Shown: positions 46,272 through 55,903 of the stretch, piece after piece
Layout of the letters: each line of letters begins with the position of its first letter
Position numbering within the stretch: the first letter of the stretch is position 1
DNA from: Rhodobacterales bacterium HKCCE2091
GTDB taxonomy: Bacteria; Pseudomonadota; Alphaproteobacteria; Rhodobacterales; Rhodobacteraceae
Direction: 5' to 3'
Assembly: GCA_015689685.1 (NCBI GenBank)
Contig: WVSL01000002.1
Span: 310,001-374,000 of the forward strand
DNA: 64,000 nt
Position numbers and translations under genes: made by a program
The notes under the pieces: model-generated
Database searches by the model: none
Seen by the model: only the letters and a program-made list of their open reading frames with translations
What the model was told of the DNA's origin: nothing

Positions 46272-46444
46272 TCCTCGAGGGCTGGCTGCCGCCCGCCATC
46301 GGAGGGGTCGTGCTGCTGGTCCTCGTCCTTCTCCTCCGGCGCGCCGTCGCGCGGCGGCGAGAGTGGACGGAAGACGACGTGACCGAAGCGCGGTCGAGAC
46401 ACCGGCGCTTCAAGGAAAACGAAGGGAATTTGCCAAGTGGCTGA
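46268..46444 (+). CDS. Small single-span membrane protein (58 aa) between bolA and grxD
   Basis: A GTG start overlaps the bolA stop and the frame ends inside the grxD start region, so all three genes are translationally coupled. The protein begins with a short segment, then a membrane helix ([13 protein letters not shown]), then a basic and acidic tail ending GNLPSG. It has no known function; the position suggests a link to iron-sulfur handling or membrane attachment of the BolA-Grx pair. The reading is good because overlap on both sides leaves no non-coding bases. Confidence 0.55.
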   Translation: MILEGWLPPAIGGVVLLVLVLLLRRAVARRREWTEDDVTEARSRHRRFKENEGNLPSG

Positions 46445-46802
46445 CGTCAAAACCCGTATCGACGAGACCGTCAAGGCGAACGACGTGGTGCTCTTCATGA
46501 AGGGCACGAAGATGATGCCACAATGCGGGTTCTCGTCCCGCGTGGCCGGCGTGCTGAACTACATGGGCGTCGAGTTCCAGGACGTGAACGTGCTGGCCGA
46601 CGACGAGATCCGCCAGGGGATCAAGGACTTCTCCGACTGGCCGACGATCCCGCAGCTCTACGTGAAGGGCGAGTTCGTCGGGGGCTGCGACATCGTCACC
46701 GAGATGACGCTTTCGGGCGAGCTGGACCAGCTCTTCGACGCCAACGGCGTGTCCTACGACAAGGACGCGGCGGAGAAGATCCGCGAGGCCAACGCCTCCT
46801 GA
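46437..46802 (+). CDS. grxD: Monothiol glutaredoxin (Grx4/GrxD)
   Basis: This 121-residue protein has the CGFS active site (C30 in PQCGFSSRV), the GSH-binding segment [19 protein letters not shown], and the usual length. It binds a [2Fe-2S] cluster with glutathione and hands it to other proteins together with BolA. It starts with GTG at 46437 inside the upstream small gene. Confidence 0.92.
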   Translation: MADVKTRIDETVKANDVVLFMKGTKMMPQCGFSSRVAGVLNYMGVEFQDVNVLADDEIRQGIKDFSDWPTIPQLYVKGEFVGGCDIVTEMTLSGELDQLFDANGVSYDKDAAEKIREANAS

Positions 46803-46856
46803 GGGATGTCGCCCCGCTGGCGCGGGTCGACCGAGGCAGGGGCGCTGCCCCCGCAC

Positions 46857-46886
46857 CCCCGAGGTATTTTTCAAGGCAAAGAAAGG
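46857..46886. repeat. Dispersed intergenic repeat copy
   Basis: CCCCGAGGTATTTTTCAAGG followed by CAAAGAAAGG matches 24 of 27 bases of the arm at 55755-55781. It lies between the convergent grxD and der genes. Confidence 0.6.
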
Positions 46887-46956
46887 CTGAACGCTCGCGC
46901 CGCCCCGTAGGCAGGCGCGTGCGGCCGGGGCCGTTCGTTCCGTGCCGCTTGCACGG

Positions 46957-48399
46957 TCAGGACTTCTTGGTCGCCCCGGCGCGCACGTGTTTCGTCAGTC
47001 GCGAGGGGATCTTCTTGCGCCGGTCCTTGTACGGGTTCTTGTCCGCCTGGCTCCGCATCCAGAGCCGGATCGGCGTGCCGGGCATGTCGAAATCGTCCCT
47101 GAGCCCGTTCACGAGGTAGCGTGAATAGCTTTCCGGCAGCTTGTCGGGGTGGGAACACATCACCACGAAGCCCGGCGGCCGGGTCTTGGCCTGGGTGATG
47201 TAGCGCAGCCGGATCCGGCGGCCGGCGGGGGCCGGCGGCGGGTGCGCCTCGGTCATCGCCGACAGCCATTCGTTCAGGCGCGCGGTCGGGACGCGGCGGT
47301 TCCAGACCTCGTTCGCCTTCAGGATCGCGGCGTGGAGCCGGTCGAGCCCCCTGCCCGTCTTCGCGCTCAGCGTGACCAGCGGCGCGCCGCGAAGCTGCGG
47401 CAGGAGCCGGTCGAAGCTCGATTTCAGCTCCGCGAGCTTCTGCTGCTTCTCTTCCTCCAGGTCCCACTTGTTGACCGCGACGACGACCGCGCGGCCCTCG
47501 CGCTCGGCGAGGTCGGCGATGCGCAGGTCCTGGGTCTCGAACGGGATCGCGGCGTCGAGCAAGACGACGACGACCTCGGCGAACTTCACCGCGCGGAGGC
47601 CGTCGGCGACGGAGAGCTTTTCCAGCTTCTCCTGCACCCGCGCCTTCTTGCGCATCCCCGCGGTGTCGAAGATCCGCATCGGCGTGCCCTCCCAGTCGAC
47701 CGGCACCGCGATCGCGTCGCGGGTGATCCCGGCCTCGGGGCCGGTCAGCAGGCGGTCCTCGCCGAGGATGCGGTTGATCAGCGTGGACTTGCCCGCGTTC
47801 GGCCGCCCGATCACGGCAATCTGCAATGGTTTCGAGTGGCTTATGACCCGTTCTTCATCTTCGATGTCGAGATCGGTCTCGGGCTCCTCTGACGTCTCCT
47901 CCGCGGCCTCGATCATCGGCGCGAGGATCGCGGCGAGTTCGCCCATGCCCTCGCCGTGCTCCGCCGACAGCGCCAGCGGTTCGCCGAGGCCGAGCGCGTA
48001 GGCTTCCAGCACCCCGGCCTCGCCCTGCCGCCCCTCGGCCTTGTTCACGCCGAGGATCACGCGGATGTCGCGCTTGCGGAGGAGATCGGCGAAGACCTCG
48101 TCGACGGGCGTGATCCCGGTGCGGCCGTCGATCAGGAACAGGCAGGCATCGGCCATGTCCACCGCGCGCTCTGTCAGCTTGCGCATCCGGCCCTCGAGGC
48201 TGTCGTCGGTCGCCTCCTCCAGGCCCGCGGTGTCGATCACGGTGAACTTCAGCGGCCCTAGCCGGGCCGCGCCCTCGCGCAGGTCGCGGGTCACGCCGGG
48301 CTGGTCGTCGACGAGCGCGAGACGCTTGCCGACGAGGCGGTTGAACAGCGTGGACTTGCCGACGTTGGGCCGGCCGACGATGGCGAGGGTGAAGGACAT
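46957..48399 (-). CDS. der: Ribosome-associated GTPase Der (EngA)
   Basis: This 480-residue protein has two GTPase domains in tandem and a KH-like end. G1 motifs are GRPNVGKST near residue 9 and GRPNAGKST near 196, with the matching DTAG strands and NK(A/W)D-type G4 (VNKAEG in the first, VNKWDL in the second). A C-terminal KH-like domain and a basic tail follow. It is needed for 50S ribosomal subunit assembly. It converges with grxD. Confidence 0.96.
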   Translation of the reverse strand: MSFTLAIVGRPNVGKSTLFNRLVGKRLALVDDQPGVTRDLREGAARLGPLKFTVIDTAGLEEATDDSLEGRMRKLTERAVDMADACLFLIDGRTGITPVDEVFADLLRKRDIRVILGVNKAEGRQGEAGVLEAYALGLGEPLALSAEHGEGMGELAAILAPMIEAAEETSEEPETDLDIEDEERVISHSKPLQIAVIGRPNAGKSTLINRILGEDRLLTGPEAGITRDAIAVPVDWEGTPMRIFDTAGMRKKARVQEKLEKLSVADGLRAVKFAEVVVVLLDAAIPFETQDLRIADLAEREGRAVVVAVNKWDLEEEKQQKLAELKSSFDRLLPQLRGAPLVTLSAKTGRGLDRLHAAILKANEVWNRRVPTARLNEWLSAMTEAHPPPAPAGRRIRLRYITQAKTRPPGFVVMCSHPDKLPESYSRYLVNGLRDDFDMPGTPIRLWMRSQADKNPYKDRRKKIPSRLTKHVRAGATKKS

Positions 48400-48543
48400 T
48401 GGACGCGCGCTGACCGTTGAAAGTCCGGCGTTCTACAGCGTTTCGGGTCGGACGGGAACAGCGAATATCGCCTTTCCGGACGGGTTGCGGGCCCGAGGCC
48501 AGGCGCCTTGCCCCTGCCTCGCGGTCCGGCGGCATCGGCAGCG

Positions 48544-49581
48544 TCAGTCCGGGAAGAAGTCCGCGTCGAACGGCACCGAGACCCGGTCGCCCCCGGCTTC
48601 GGTCAGGACCGCCTCCCCGTTCTCGACCGCGACCCCGGTCACCCGGGACCAGCCCGGCGGGCGCGGCAGGGCGATCATCGCGTGGCGGACGACGTGCCGC
48701 CCGCCGAGCGGCGCGGTGGTCGGCGCGCCGAGCGACTTCACCGGGTTTTCGCCCTTCGCGTGCGCCAGCCCGAGCGCGCCGGAGGCCAGCCCGTCCTCGA
48801 TCCCGATCACGCCGGTATGGCGGTTGTTCCACGGCGCGAAATCGCGGCCGCCGTTGGAGATCCAGAGCATCGTGACCGGCAGCACGCGCGGGTCCTTCAG
48901 CACCACCACCATGTCGTCCTCGGCGTTGCGCATCAGCACGGTCCAGCCGAGCGTCGACCCGTGCGCCTCCACCAGGATCGCGAAATCCTCGACCGCGTGG
49001 CCGGCGGGGTACTCGTGCAGGTCCCACATCGACCCGTCCTCGCAGGCGAGCCGCAGGTCCGGCACGACCTGCCCCGGCACCCAGAGGTTGTGGCCGGCAT
49101 ATTGCGGCTTCGGATCGGTCACCGCCGCGCGCTTGGCCGAGAAGCTGAGCCGACCGCCCGCCGCCATCCGCGCCATCGGGTGATGGGCGAAGGTGATCTC
49201 GCCCGCGCCGCCCGCGATCTCGTGGACCTGGTAGAACACCGGGCCCTCGATCCGGACCCGCTTCGTCACCTCCGCGCCCTTCACGTCGCGCACGAGGCGC
49301 AGGTCGGCGTGGCGGTCGGTGGCCTCGATGACCCGCCATTCCGAGTTCGCCGGCCAGCCGTGCAGCGGGGCGTCGCCGTCATCGGCGCAGAACGGCATGC
49401 AGAAGAGATCGCCGGCGAGCCGCCGCAGGCCCTTCGTCTCCAGATCGCTGGCCTGGACGTCGGGCTCGTCCCGCCACGGCGCGGCGTGAAGGATCGACCG
49501 GCCGCCGACTTCCCACAGCGGGTAGTTGCCCACCTCGGGGTCGATCAGCAGCCGCGACCCCGCGCTTTCCAGTTCGATCAC
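48544..49581 (-). CDS. Aldose-1-epimerase-like protein in the urate operon
   Basis: This 345-residue protein is beta-rich, with an overall galactose-mutarotase-like pattern (long strands, TFAHHPMARM resembling the catalytic His region, a later NNRHTGVIGIEDG segment). The true catalytic residues are not certain. It starts 25 bases downstream of puuD on the same strand, so it is likely part of the urate degradation transcript. A role in that pathway is not known. It has no signal peptide. Confidence 0.5.
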   Translation of the reverse strand: MIELESAGSRLLIDPEVGNYPLWEVGGRSILHAAPWRDEPDVQASDLETKGLRRLAGDLFCMPFCADDGDAPLHGWPANSEWRVIEATDRHADLRLVRDVKGAEVTKRVRIEGPVFYQVHEIAGGAGEITFAHHPMARMAAGGRLSFSAKRAAVTDPKPQYAGHNLWVPGQVVPDLRLACEDGSMWDLHEYPAGHAVEDFAILVEAHGSTLGWTVLMRNAEDDMVVVLKDPRVLPVTMLWISNGGRDFAPWNNRHTGVIGIEDGLASGALGLAHAKGENPVKSLGAPTTAPLGGRHVVRHAMIALPRPPGWSRVTGVAVENGEAVLTEAGGDRVSVPFDADFFPD

Positions 49582-49606
49582 GGCGGCCTCCCTTCGCCCG
49601 GGCGGC

Positions 49607-50848
49607 CTACATCGTGCCGCCCGTCACCTCGCGGTACCATGCCCGGATCAGCGCGCGTTCGCCATCCTCGATGAAGGACACGTTGCCGGGCGGCATGGCC
49701 CGGCTCGCCCCGGCCTGGAGGTAGATGTCGCGGGCGTGGTTGGCGATCGCGCCCTCGGTGTCGAGTTCCACCCCGCGCGGGGCGGTGACGATGCCGGGCC
49801 AGTTCACGATCTGCGCGTGACACATCGAACAGCGCCCCATCACGATGCTCGCCACCTCCTCGAACCGCTCGCTGTCGGCGAAGCGGGTGCCGTAGGGGGT
49901 CAGCGCGGCCTCTTCCCACTCGTCGTCGCCGGGCAGCGACAGCGCGGACAGCCAGACGATGGCGAAGAAGATCGCGCCGGTCACCGCCCAGGTCCACCAG
50001 AGCTCGCCCTTCTTCTGGTGCATGGTGTTGAAGAAGTGCCGGATGGTGACGCCCATCAGGAACACGAGGCTCGCGATCAGCCAGTTCCATTCGCTCGCGA
50101 AGGCCAGCGGGTAGTGGTTCGACAGCATCAGGAAGATGACCGGCAGGGTCAGGTAGTTGTTGTGGGTCGACCGCAGCTTGGCGATCTTGCCGTATTTCGC
50201 CTCGGGCGCGCGGCCGGCCTTGAGATCGGCGACGACGATGCGCTGGTTCGGCATGATGACGAAGAACACGTTGGCGGTCATGATCGTGGCGGTGAAGGCG
50301 CCGAGATGCAGGAGCGCTGCGCGGCCCGAGAAGACCTGCGTGTAGCCCCAGGCCATCGCCACCAGGATCCCGAACAGGATCAGCATCAGCACGGTCGGCG
50401 TCTCGCCGAGGGGCGACTTGCACAGCGTGTCGTAGAGCAGCCAGCCCACCGCGAGCGAGGCCGCCGAGATCAGGATCGCCTGCCAGGGGCGCAGGTCCGC
50501 CACCTGCGGGTCGATCAGGTAGAGCTCGGACCCGAGCCAGTAGACGAGGATCAGCATCGCCGCCCCCGAGACCCAGGTCATGTAGCTTTCCCATTTGAAC
50601 CAGACGAGGTGTTCGGGCATCGCCTCGGGCGCCACGAGGTACTTCTGGATGTGGTAGAACCCGCCGCCGTGGACCTGCCATTCCTCCCCGTCGGCGGGCG
50701 GCGGGATGTTCCGGTTCAGGCCGAGGTCGAGCGCGATGAAGTAGAAGCTCGACCCGATCCAGGCGATCGCGGTGATGACGTGGGTCCAGCGCACGGCGAA
50801 CTCGAGCCAGTGCATGAAGATCGCCCAGTCGAGGGAAGCTCCGGTCAT
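49607..50848 (-). CDS. puuD: Urate hydroxylase PuuD, membrane-bound with cytochrome c domain
   Basis: This 413-residue protein carries about eight membrane helices (residues 15-280) with several conserved His and ends in a cytochrome c domain: heme motif C-S-M-C-H near residue 340 and a distal Met. It oxidises urate to 5-hydroxyisourate in the membrane, passing electrons to the respiratory chain instead of oxygen. It starts one base after the HIU hydrolase stop. The family is described as urate hydroxylase in alphaproteobacteria and pseudomonads. Confidence 0.88.
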   Translation of the reverse strand: MTGASLDWAIFMHWLEFAVRWTHVITAIAWIGSSFYFIALDLGLNRNIPPPADGEEWQVHGGGFYHIQKYLVAPEAMPEHLVWFKWESYMTWVSGAAMLILVYWLGSELYLIDPQVADLRPWQAILISAASLAVGWLLYDTLCKSPLGETPTVLMLILFGILVAMAWGYTQVFSGRAALLHLGAFTATIMTANVFFVIMPNQRIVVADLKAGRAPEAKYGKIAKLRSTHNNYLTLPVIFLMLSNHYPLAFASEWNWLIASLVFLMGVTIRHFFNTMHQKKGELWWTWAVTGAIFFAIVWLSALSLPGDDEWEEAALTPYGTRFADSERFEEVASIVMGRCSMCHAQIVNWPGIVTAPRGVELDTEGAIANHARDIYLQAGASRAMPPGNVSFIEDGERALIRAWYREVTGGTM

Positions 50849-50849
50849 G

Positions 50850-51203
50850 TCAGCTCCCCCGATACGTCGAATACCCGTAGGGGCTGAGCAGGAGCGGGAC
50901 GTGGTAGTGCGTCGGCTCCGCCATGCCGAAACGGATCGGGACCTGGTCGAGGAACAGCGGCTCCGCCCCCGATTGGCCGGTGGCGCGCAGGTAATGCCCG
51001 GCGAAGAAGATCAGCTCGTAGGTGCCGGCCTTGAAGTCCTCCTGCGGCAGGATCGGCTTGTCGGTGCGGCCATCGGCGTTGGTCACGGCCTCGGCGATCT
51101 TGCGGTGGGAATTGCCCGAGACGCGGTAGAGCGAGACGGGAAGCCCCGAGGCGGGCTGCCCGAGCGCGGTGTCGAGCACGTGGGTCGTCAGGTAACCGGC
51201 CAA
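50850..51203 (-). CDS. uraH: 5-hydroxyisourate hydrolase
   Basis: This 117-residue transthyretin-like enzyme converts 5-hydroxyisourate to OHCU. Signature parts are the N-terminal LTTHVLDTALGQPA (catalytic His8 region), the central Arg region, and the C-terminal tetrapeptide YRGS, diagnostic of HIU hydrolases. It lies between the permease and puuD on the same strand. Confidence 0.95.
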   Translation of the reverse strand: MAGYLTTHVLDTALGQPASGLPVSLYRVSGNSHRKIAEAVTNADGRTDKPILPQEDFKAGTYELIFFAGHYLRATGQSGAEPLFLDQVPIRFGMAEPTHYHVPLLLSPYGYSTYRGS

Positions 51204-51287
51204 GGCCGTCTCTCCTTCGTTGTCGCCGATGGCGCCATTTGGCCAGAGCGCGGGCGGCGGCGCAACGCCCGCCCGCGCCGCCGGGTG

Positions 51288-52682
51288 TCAGGCGGTCTGC
51301 GCCGCGTCGTCCTCGACTTCCGCTTCCGCCTTCGTCCCCTCCGGGATCAGGAGCGACAGGATGATGGCGCTGAGCCCGGACAGGGTGATAGGGGTGGCCA
51401 CCACCTGGCGCAGGAAGGTCGGAAGCTGCTCGGTCGCCTGCGGCACCAGCGTCACGCCGAGCCCGAGCCCGAAACTGACCGCCATGATGTAGACCTTGCG
51501 CTGGTCGATCTCCTGCGTGGCGAGGATGCGGATGCCGGCGACCGCGATGGTGCCGAACAGGACCAGCGTGGCCCCGCCGAGCACCGGCTTGGGGATGATC
51601 TGGAACACCGAGCCGATCACCGGGAAGAAGCCGAGGATCACGAGGAACCCGGCGATGTAGAGCCCGACCCACCGGCTGGCGACGCCGGTCATGCCGATGA
51701 CGCCGTTGTTCTGGCTGAAGGTGGTGTTCGGGAAGGTGTTGAAGATCGCCGCGATGCCGGAATTGATCCCGTCGCCAAGGATGCCGCCCTTGATCCGCTT
51801 CAGGTAGACCGGGCCGGAAACCGGCTGGCCCGAGATCACCGAGTTCGCGGTCAGGTCGCCCGATGTCTCGATCGCGGTCACGAGGAACAGGAATGCGACC
51901 GGGATGAACAGCCCGAGGCTGAAGTCGAACCCGTAGCGGAACGGCACCGGCATCGCGATCACCTCGGGCGAGCCGTAGGCCGACCAGTTCACCTGCCCGA
52001 GCACGGCGGCGATGACCGTGCCGATTACCAGGCCGAGCATGATCGCCGAGATCCGCAGCATCGGTTTGCCGATGAAGGTCAGCGTCAGGATGATCGCGAC
52101 CACGATCGCGCCGAGGATCAGGTTGATCGGCTGGCCGAAGGACGGCAGCTCGTTCTGGAGCGCGTAGGCGCCGCCGGCGAAATCGGTGAAGCCCGATTTC
52201 ACGAGGCTGAGGCCGATCACGGTGATGATGATGCCGGTGACGGTTGGCGTGATGATCTTGCCGAGCTTGTCAACGAACTGGCTCAGGACGATCTCGACGA
52301 GGCAGCCGACAAGGCAGAGGCCGAAGATCATCGCCAGCACGTCCGCGTCGCTGCCACCGGCGCCGCGGACCGAGAACCCGGCCGCGAGCAGCGCTCCGAT
52401 GAAGGCGAAGGAGGTGCCCTGCACGCTCAGGAGGCCCGAGCCGACCGGCCCGAGCCGGTAACACTGGATGAAGGTGGCGACGCCCGACACGAACAGCGAC
52501 ATCGCGATCAGGTACGGGATTTCCGCCTGCAGCCCGAGCGCGCCGCCGATGATGAGCGACGGCGTCACGATGCCGACGATGGATGCGAGGATGTGCTGGA
52601 TCGCGGCCAGCGAGGCCGGCCCCGGCGCCGGCCTGTCGTCGAGCCCGTATATCAGGCCGTGCGGTTTCGCTCCGTCTGCCAT
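51288..52682 (-). CDS. NCS2 family urate/xanthine permease
   Basis: This 464-residue transporter has about 14 membrane segments and the NAT signature QNNGVIGMTG, with the preceding FPNTTFSQ. It imports urate or xanthine with protons. The NAT signature together with the surrounding urate enzymes makes uric acid the best guess for the substrate. I use the ATG at 52682; the frame runs upstream without membrane-protein character. It heads the minus-strand half of the cluster. Confidence 0.88.
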   Translation of the reverse strand: MADGAKPHGLIYGLDDRPAPGPASLAAIQHILASIVGIVTPSLIIGGALGLQAEIPYLIAMSLFVSGVATFIQCYRLGPVGSGLLSVQGTSFAFIGALLAAGFSVRGAGGSDADVLAMIFGLCLVGCLVEIVLSQFVDKLGKIITPTVTGIIITVIGLSLVKSGFTDFAGGAYALQNELPSFGQPINLILGAIVVAIILTLTFIGKPMLRISAIMLGLVIGTVIAAVLGQVNWSAYGSPEVIAMPVPFRYGFDFSLGLFIPVAFLFLVTAIETSGDLTANSVISGQPVSGPVYLKRIKGGILGDGINSGIAAIFNTFPNTTFSQNNGVIGMTGVASRWVGLYIAGFLVILGFFPVIGSVFQIIPKPVLGGATLVLFGTIAVAGIRILATQEIDQRKVYIMAVSFGLGLGVTLVPQATEQLPTFLRQVVATPITLSGLSAIILSLLIPEGTKAEAEVEDDAAQTA

Positions 52683-52947
52683 CTTGGTTCTCCTTGTCCC
52701 CCGGCCGGGCCCGCGGCACGGCACCGATTTCCAATGGGAAGTCCCGCCCGCCGCGCGTGCCAAGCCGCGGCGCGGCGGGCGGCATGGAATCGGCAGGGCG
52801 CGCTTGCGAACGCCCATCCGCTGCGCGACCTGCCGAAAAACCGGGCTTTCTGACATTTCCGCCGGGGCCGCGCCGCGCGAGGTCCCCTTGCCGGGGCGGC
52901 GTGCTTGGGTCTATCCCGGATGCATCACCACGCAGGAGCCAGCCCGA
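52683..52947. promoter_or_regulatory. Divergent promoter region of the urate cluster
   Basis: These 265 bases separate the permease from the allantoinase gene. No regulator gene lies in the cluster, so control must come from elsewhere. No clear operator was identified. Confidence 0.4.
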
Positions 52948-54372
52948 ATGACCAACGTGCCCCGCTATCCGCGCGACATGATCGGCTACGGGGCCACCCC
53001 GCCCGATCCGCGCTGGCCCGGCGGCGCGCGGATCGCGGTGCAGTTCGTGCTGAACTACGAGGAAGGCGGCGAGAATTCCGTGCTGCACGGCGACGCCGCC
53101 TCCGAGGCGTTCCTGTCCGAGATCGTCGGCGCGCAGCCCTGGCCCGGGCAGCGCCACTGGAACATGGAATCGATCTACGAATACGGCGCGCGGGCCGGAT
53201 TCTGGCGGCTCCATCGCCTGTTCACCGGCCAGGGCATCCCGGTCACGGTCTACGGCGTCGCCTCCGCGCTCGCCCGCAGCCCCGAACAGGTCGAGGCGAT
53301 GAAGGACGCGGGATGGGAGATCGCCTCGCACGGGTTGAAGTGGATCGAGTACAAGGAAGTGCCCGAGGCGCAGGAACGCGCCGACATGGCGGAGGCGATC
53401 CGCCTGCACACCGAGGTCACGGGGGAACCGCCGCGCGGCTGGTACACCGGGCGCTGTTCTATGAACACCGTGCGCCTGGCCGCCGAGACCGGGATCTTCG
53501 ACTACATCTCGGATACCTACGACGACGACCTGCCCTACTGGATTACCGAGGGCGGGCGGCCGCAGCTCATCATTCCCTACACGCTCGACTGCAACGACAT
53601 GCGCTTCGCGACGCCGCAGGGGTTCAACTCCGGCGACCAGTTCCTGACCTACCTGTGCGACACGTTCGACGCGCTCTACGCCGAGGGCACCGGGGGCCAC
53701 GCGAAGATCATGAACATCGGCCTGCACTGCCGTCTCGTCGGGCGTCCGGGCCGGATCCGGGCGCTGGAGCGGTTCCTGCAGCACGTCGCGCGGCACGAGG
53801 GCGTCTGGTTCCCCCGCCGGATCGACATCGCCGAGCATTGGGCGCGCGAACATCCGTGGCAGGACCGCCCCCGCCCCTCGCAGATGTCCCGCGACCATTT
53901 CGTCGAGGCCTACGGCGCGATCTACGAGCATTCCCCGTGGATCGCCGAACGCGCGCACGGGCTGGAACTCGGCCCCGCGCACGACACCGCGGGCGGGCTC
54001 GCGAACGCGCTCGCGCGGGTGTTCCGGTCCGCCACGCCCGAGGAACGCATGGGCGTCCTGACCGCGCATCCCGACCTGGCCGGCAAGCTCGCCGCGGCGA
54101 AGCGTCTGACCGCGGACTCGACGGCCGAGCAGGCCTCGGCCGGGCTCGACGCGCTGACCGATGCCGAACGCGCCACCTTCACCGGGATGAACGCGGCCTA
54201 TGTCGCGAAACACGGTTTTCCCTTCATCATCGCGGTGAGGGATCACGACAAGGCCTCGATCCTCGCCGCGTTCGAGACCCGGATCGCGAACGACACGCCG
54301 ACCGAGTTCGCGGAGGCCTGCGCCCAGGTCGAGCGGATCGGCCTGCACCGGCTGAAGGCGATGCTGCCGTGA
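52948..54372 (+). CDS. Allantoinase PuuE fused to OHCU decarboxylase UraD
   Basis: This 474-residue protein consists of a NodB-like polysaccharide deacetylase domain (about 1-300; GGENSVLHGD, ASHGLKWIEY and DTYDDDLPYW motifs of PuuE allantoinase) and a C-terminal OHCU decarboxylase domain (from about 315; HSPWIAERA, then LTAHPDLAG and FPFIIAVRDH). The first hydrolyses allantoin to allantoate without the usual metal amidohydrolase fold; the second makes S-allantoin from OHCU. The fusion supplies two successive steps in a single chain. The following gene overlaps its stop. Confidence 0.92.
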   Translation: MTNVPRYPRDMIGYGATPPDPRWPGGARIAVQFVLNYEEGGENSVLHGDAASEAFLSEIVGAQPWPGQRHWNMESIYEYGARAGFWRLHRLFTGQGIPVTVYGVASALARSPEQVEAMKDAGWEIASHGLKWIEYKEVPEAQERADMAEAIRLHTEVTGEPPRGWYTGRCSMNTVRLAAETGIFDYISDTYDDDLPYWITEGGRPQLIIPYTLDCNDMRFATPQGFNSGDQFLTYLCDTFDALYAEGTGGHAKIMNIGLHCRLVGRPGRIRALERFLQHVARHEGVWFPRRIDIAEHWAREHPWQDRPRPSQMSRDHFVEAYGAIYEHSPWIAERAHGLELGPAHDTAGGLANALARVFRSATPEERMGVLTAHPDLAGKLAAAKRLTADSTAEQASAGLDALTDAERATFTGMNAAYVAKHGFPFIIAVRDHDKASILAAFETRIANDTPTEFAEACAQVERIGLHRLKAMLP

Positions 54373-55220
54373 AGGATACCGCCGCCTCCAGGCCCGCGCG
54401 CACCTACGCCTTCCCGCCCGGCGGCCTGCCCGGCGCCGACGACGACCCGTTCGGCACCGCGATCTTCACAGAGGCCTACGCCGTGATCCCGGCCGCCGTG
54501 CAGCGCGACATCGTCACCAGCCTACTGCCCGGCTGGCAGGATCACCGGGTCTGGATCCTCGCCCGCCCGCTGTCGGGTTTCGCGGAGACCTTCGCGCAAT
54601 ACGCGGTGGAGCTCTATCCCGGTGGCGGCAGCGCCGAGCCGGAGCCGGAGCGCGATGCCCAGGCGGTCCTGTTCGTGGCCGAGGGCGAGGTTCGGTTGAC
54701 CATCGGGTCGGAACGGCACGAACTCGGCCCCGGCGGCTTCGCCTACCTGCCCCCCGCCGCGCCGTGGACGTTGTGGAACCACGGCGAGCACACCGCGCGG
54801 TTCCACTGGATCCGCAAGCGGTTCGTGGCCGCGAAGGGGCTGCAACTGCCGAATCCGATCGTGACCCACGATGCCCGCGTGCCGGCCGCGCCGATGCCGA
54901 ACGCGGGCGACCGCTGGTCGACGCAGCGCTTCATCGACCCGCTCGACACGCGCTACGATTTCCACGTCAACATCGTGAACTTCATGCCCGGCGGCCGCAT
55001 CCCCTTCGCCGAGACCCACGTCATGGAACACGGGCTCTACGTGCTGGAAGGCACCGCGCGCTACCTCTTGAACCGCGACTGGGTGGAGGTCGGGCCCGGC
55101 GATTTCATGTGGCTCCGCGCCTTCTGCCCGCAGGCCTGCATCGCCACCGGCGACGGGCCGTTCCGCTACCTTCTCTACAAGGACGTCAACCGGCACCCGT
55201 CGCTGACGATCCTGAAGTGA
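54369..55220 (+). CDS. allE: (S)-ureidoglycine aminohydrolase
   Basis: This 283-residue bicupin hydrolyses ureidoglycine to ureidoglycolate and ammonia. Two cupin halves are visible; metal ligands are in the second (HVMEHGLYVLEG, with a Glu, His and Gln pattern near residues 215-250). The GTG start overlaps the upstream stop (GTGA). The step before it, allantoate amidohydrolase, is not encoded in the window. Confidence 0.9.
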   Translation: MKDTAASRPARTYAFPPGGLPGADDDPFGTAIFTEAYAVIPAAVQRDIVTSLLPGWQDHRVWILARPLSGFAETFAQYAVELYPGGGSAEPEPERDAQAVLFVAEGEVRLTIGSERHELGPGGFAYLPPAAPWTLWNHGEHTARFHWIRKRFVAAKGLQLPNPIVTHDARVPAAPMPNAGDRWSTQRFIDPLDTRYDFHVNIVNFMPGGRIPFAETHVMEHGLYVLEGTARYLLNRDWVEVGPGDFMWLRAFCPQACIATGDGPFRYLLYKDVNRHPSLTILK

Positions 55221-55711
55221 GCGGCCCGGAGATCCGGGCGGAGCCGCTGACGGCCGAAGCCTTCGCCCCGTTCGGCGACGTGCTGGAGGCTGCGGGCGCG
55301 CCCGACCGGATCATCAATGCCGGGCTCTGCGGCCGGTTCCACGACCGCGCGCGGCTCGACTTCGGGCCGGACGGCCGGGCCGCGATCAGCCTGTTCGATG
55401 CCGAACCGCGCACCCTGCCCCATACCTGCGACCTACTGGAGCGGCACCCGCTCGGGAGCCAGGCCTTCCTTCCCATGACCGGGCACCCCTTCCTCGTCAT
55501 CGTTGCGCCGGACGACGGCGGGACGCCGGGCGCGCCGCGAGCCTTCCTGACCGCGCCGTACCAGGGGATCAACTTCCTGCGGAACACCTGGCACGGCGTG
55601 CTGACCCCGCTTCACGCGCCGGGGCTCTTCGCCGTCGTCGACCGGGAGGGTCCGGGAACGAACCTCGAGGAACATGTCCTCGAAAAGCCGTGCGTGGTCG
55701 TAGCCGCCTAG
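55217..55711 (+). CDS. allA: Ureidoglycolate lyase
   Basis: This 164-residue protein cleaves ureidoglycolate to glyoxylate and urea. Family signatures are FAPFGDVLE near the start, NAGLCGRFHDRA, and the GINFLRNTWHGVLTPL segment near 125. It starts with GTG overlapping the allE stop and is the end of the plus-strand half of the cluster. Confidence 0.92.
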   Translation: MSGPEIRAEPLTAEAFAPFGDVLEAAGAPDRIINAGLCGRFHDRARLDFGPDGRAAISLFDAEPRTLPHTCDLLERHPLGSQAFLPMTGHPFLVIVAPDDGGTPGAPRAFLTAPYQGINFLRNTWHGVLTPLHAPGLFAVVDREGPGTNLEEHVLEKPCVVVAA

Positions 55712-55754
55712 GTCGGCGCCCGCCCGATCGGCCGGACCGGGGCTCCGCCCCGGA

Positions 55755-55829
55755 CCCCGAGGTATTTCGGAAGGCAAAGAAGCCTGAGCGGGACCACACC
55801 TGTTCTTTGCCTTCGGAAATACCTCGGGG
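55755..55829. repeat. Inverted pair of the dispersed repeat (27-bp arms)
   Basis: The 27-base arm at 55755-55781 is repeated as its reverse complement at 55803-55829 with one mismatch; the loop is 21 bases. It lies between the convergent allA and sugar dehydrogenase genes and can fold as a long hairpin on either strand, so it is suited to two-way transcription stop or mRNA protection. Confidence 0.7.
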
Positions 55830-55903
55830 GGGAGTCGCCGCAAGGCGACCGGGGGGCGGCGCCCCCCCCGCGGGTCGGCCCGCGCAGGCGGGACGAAACC
55901 GCT

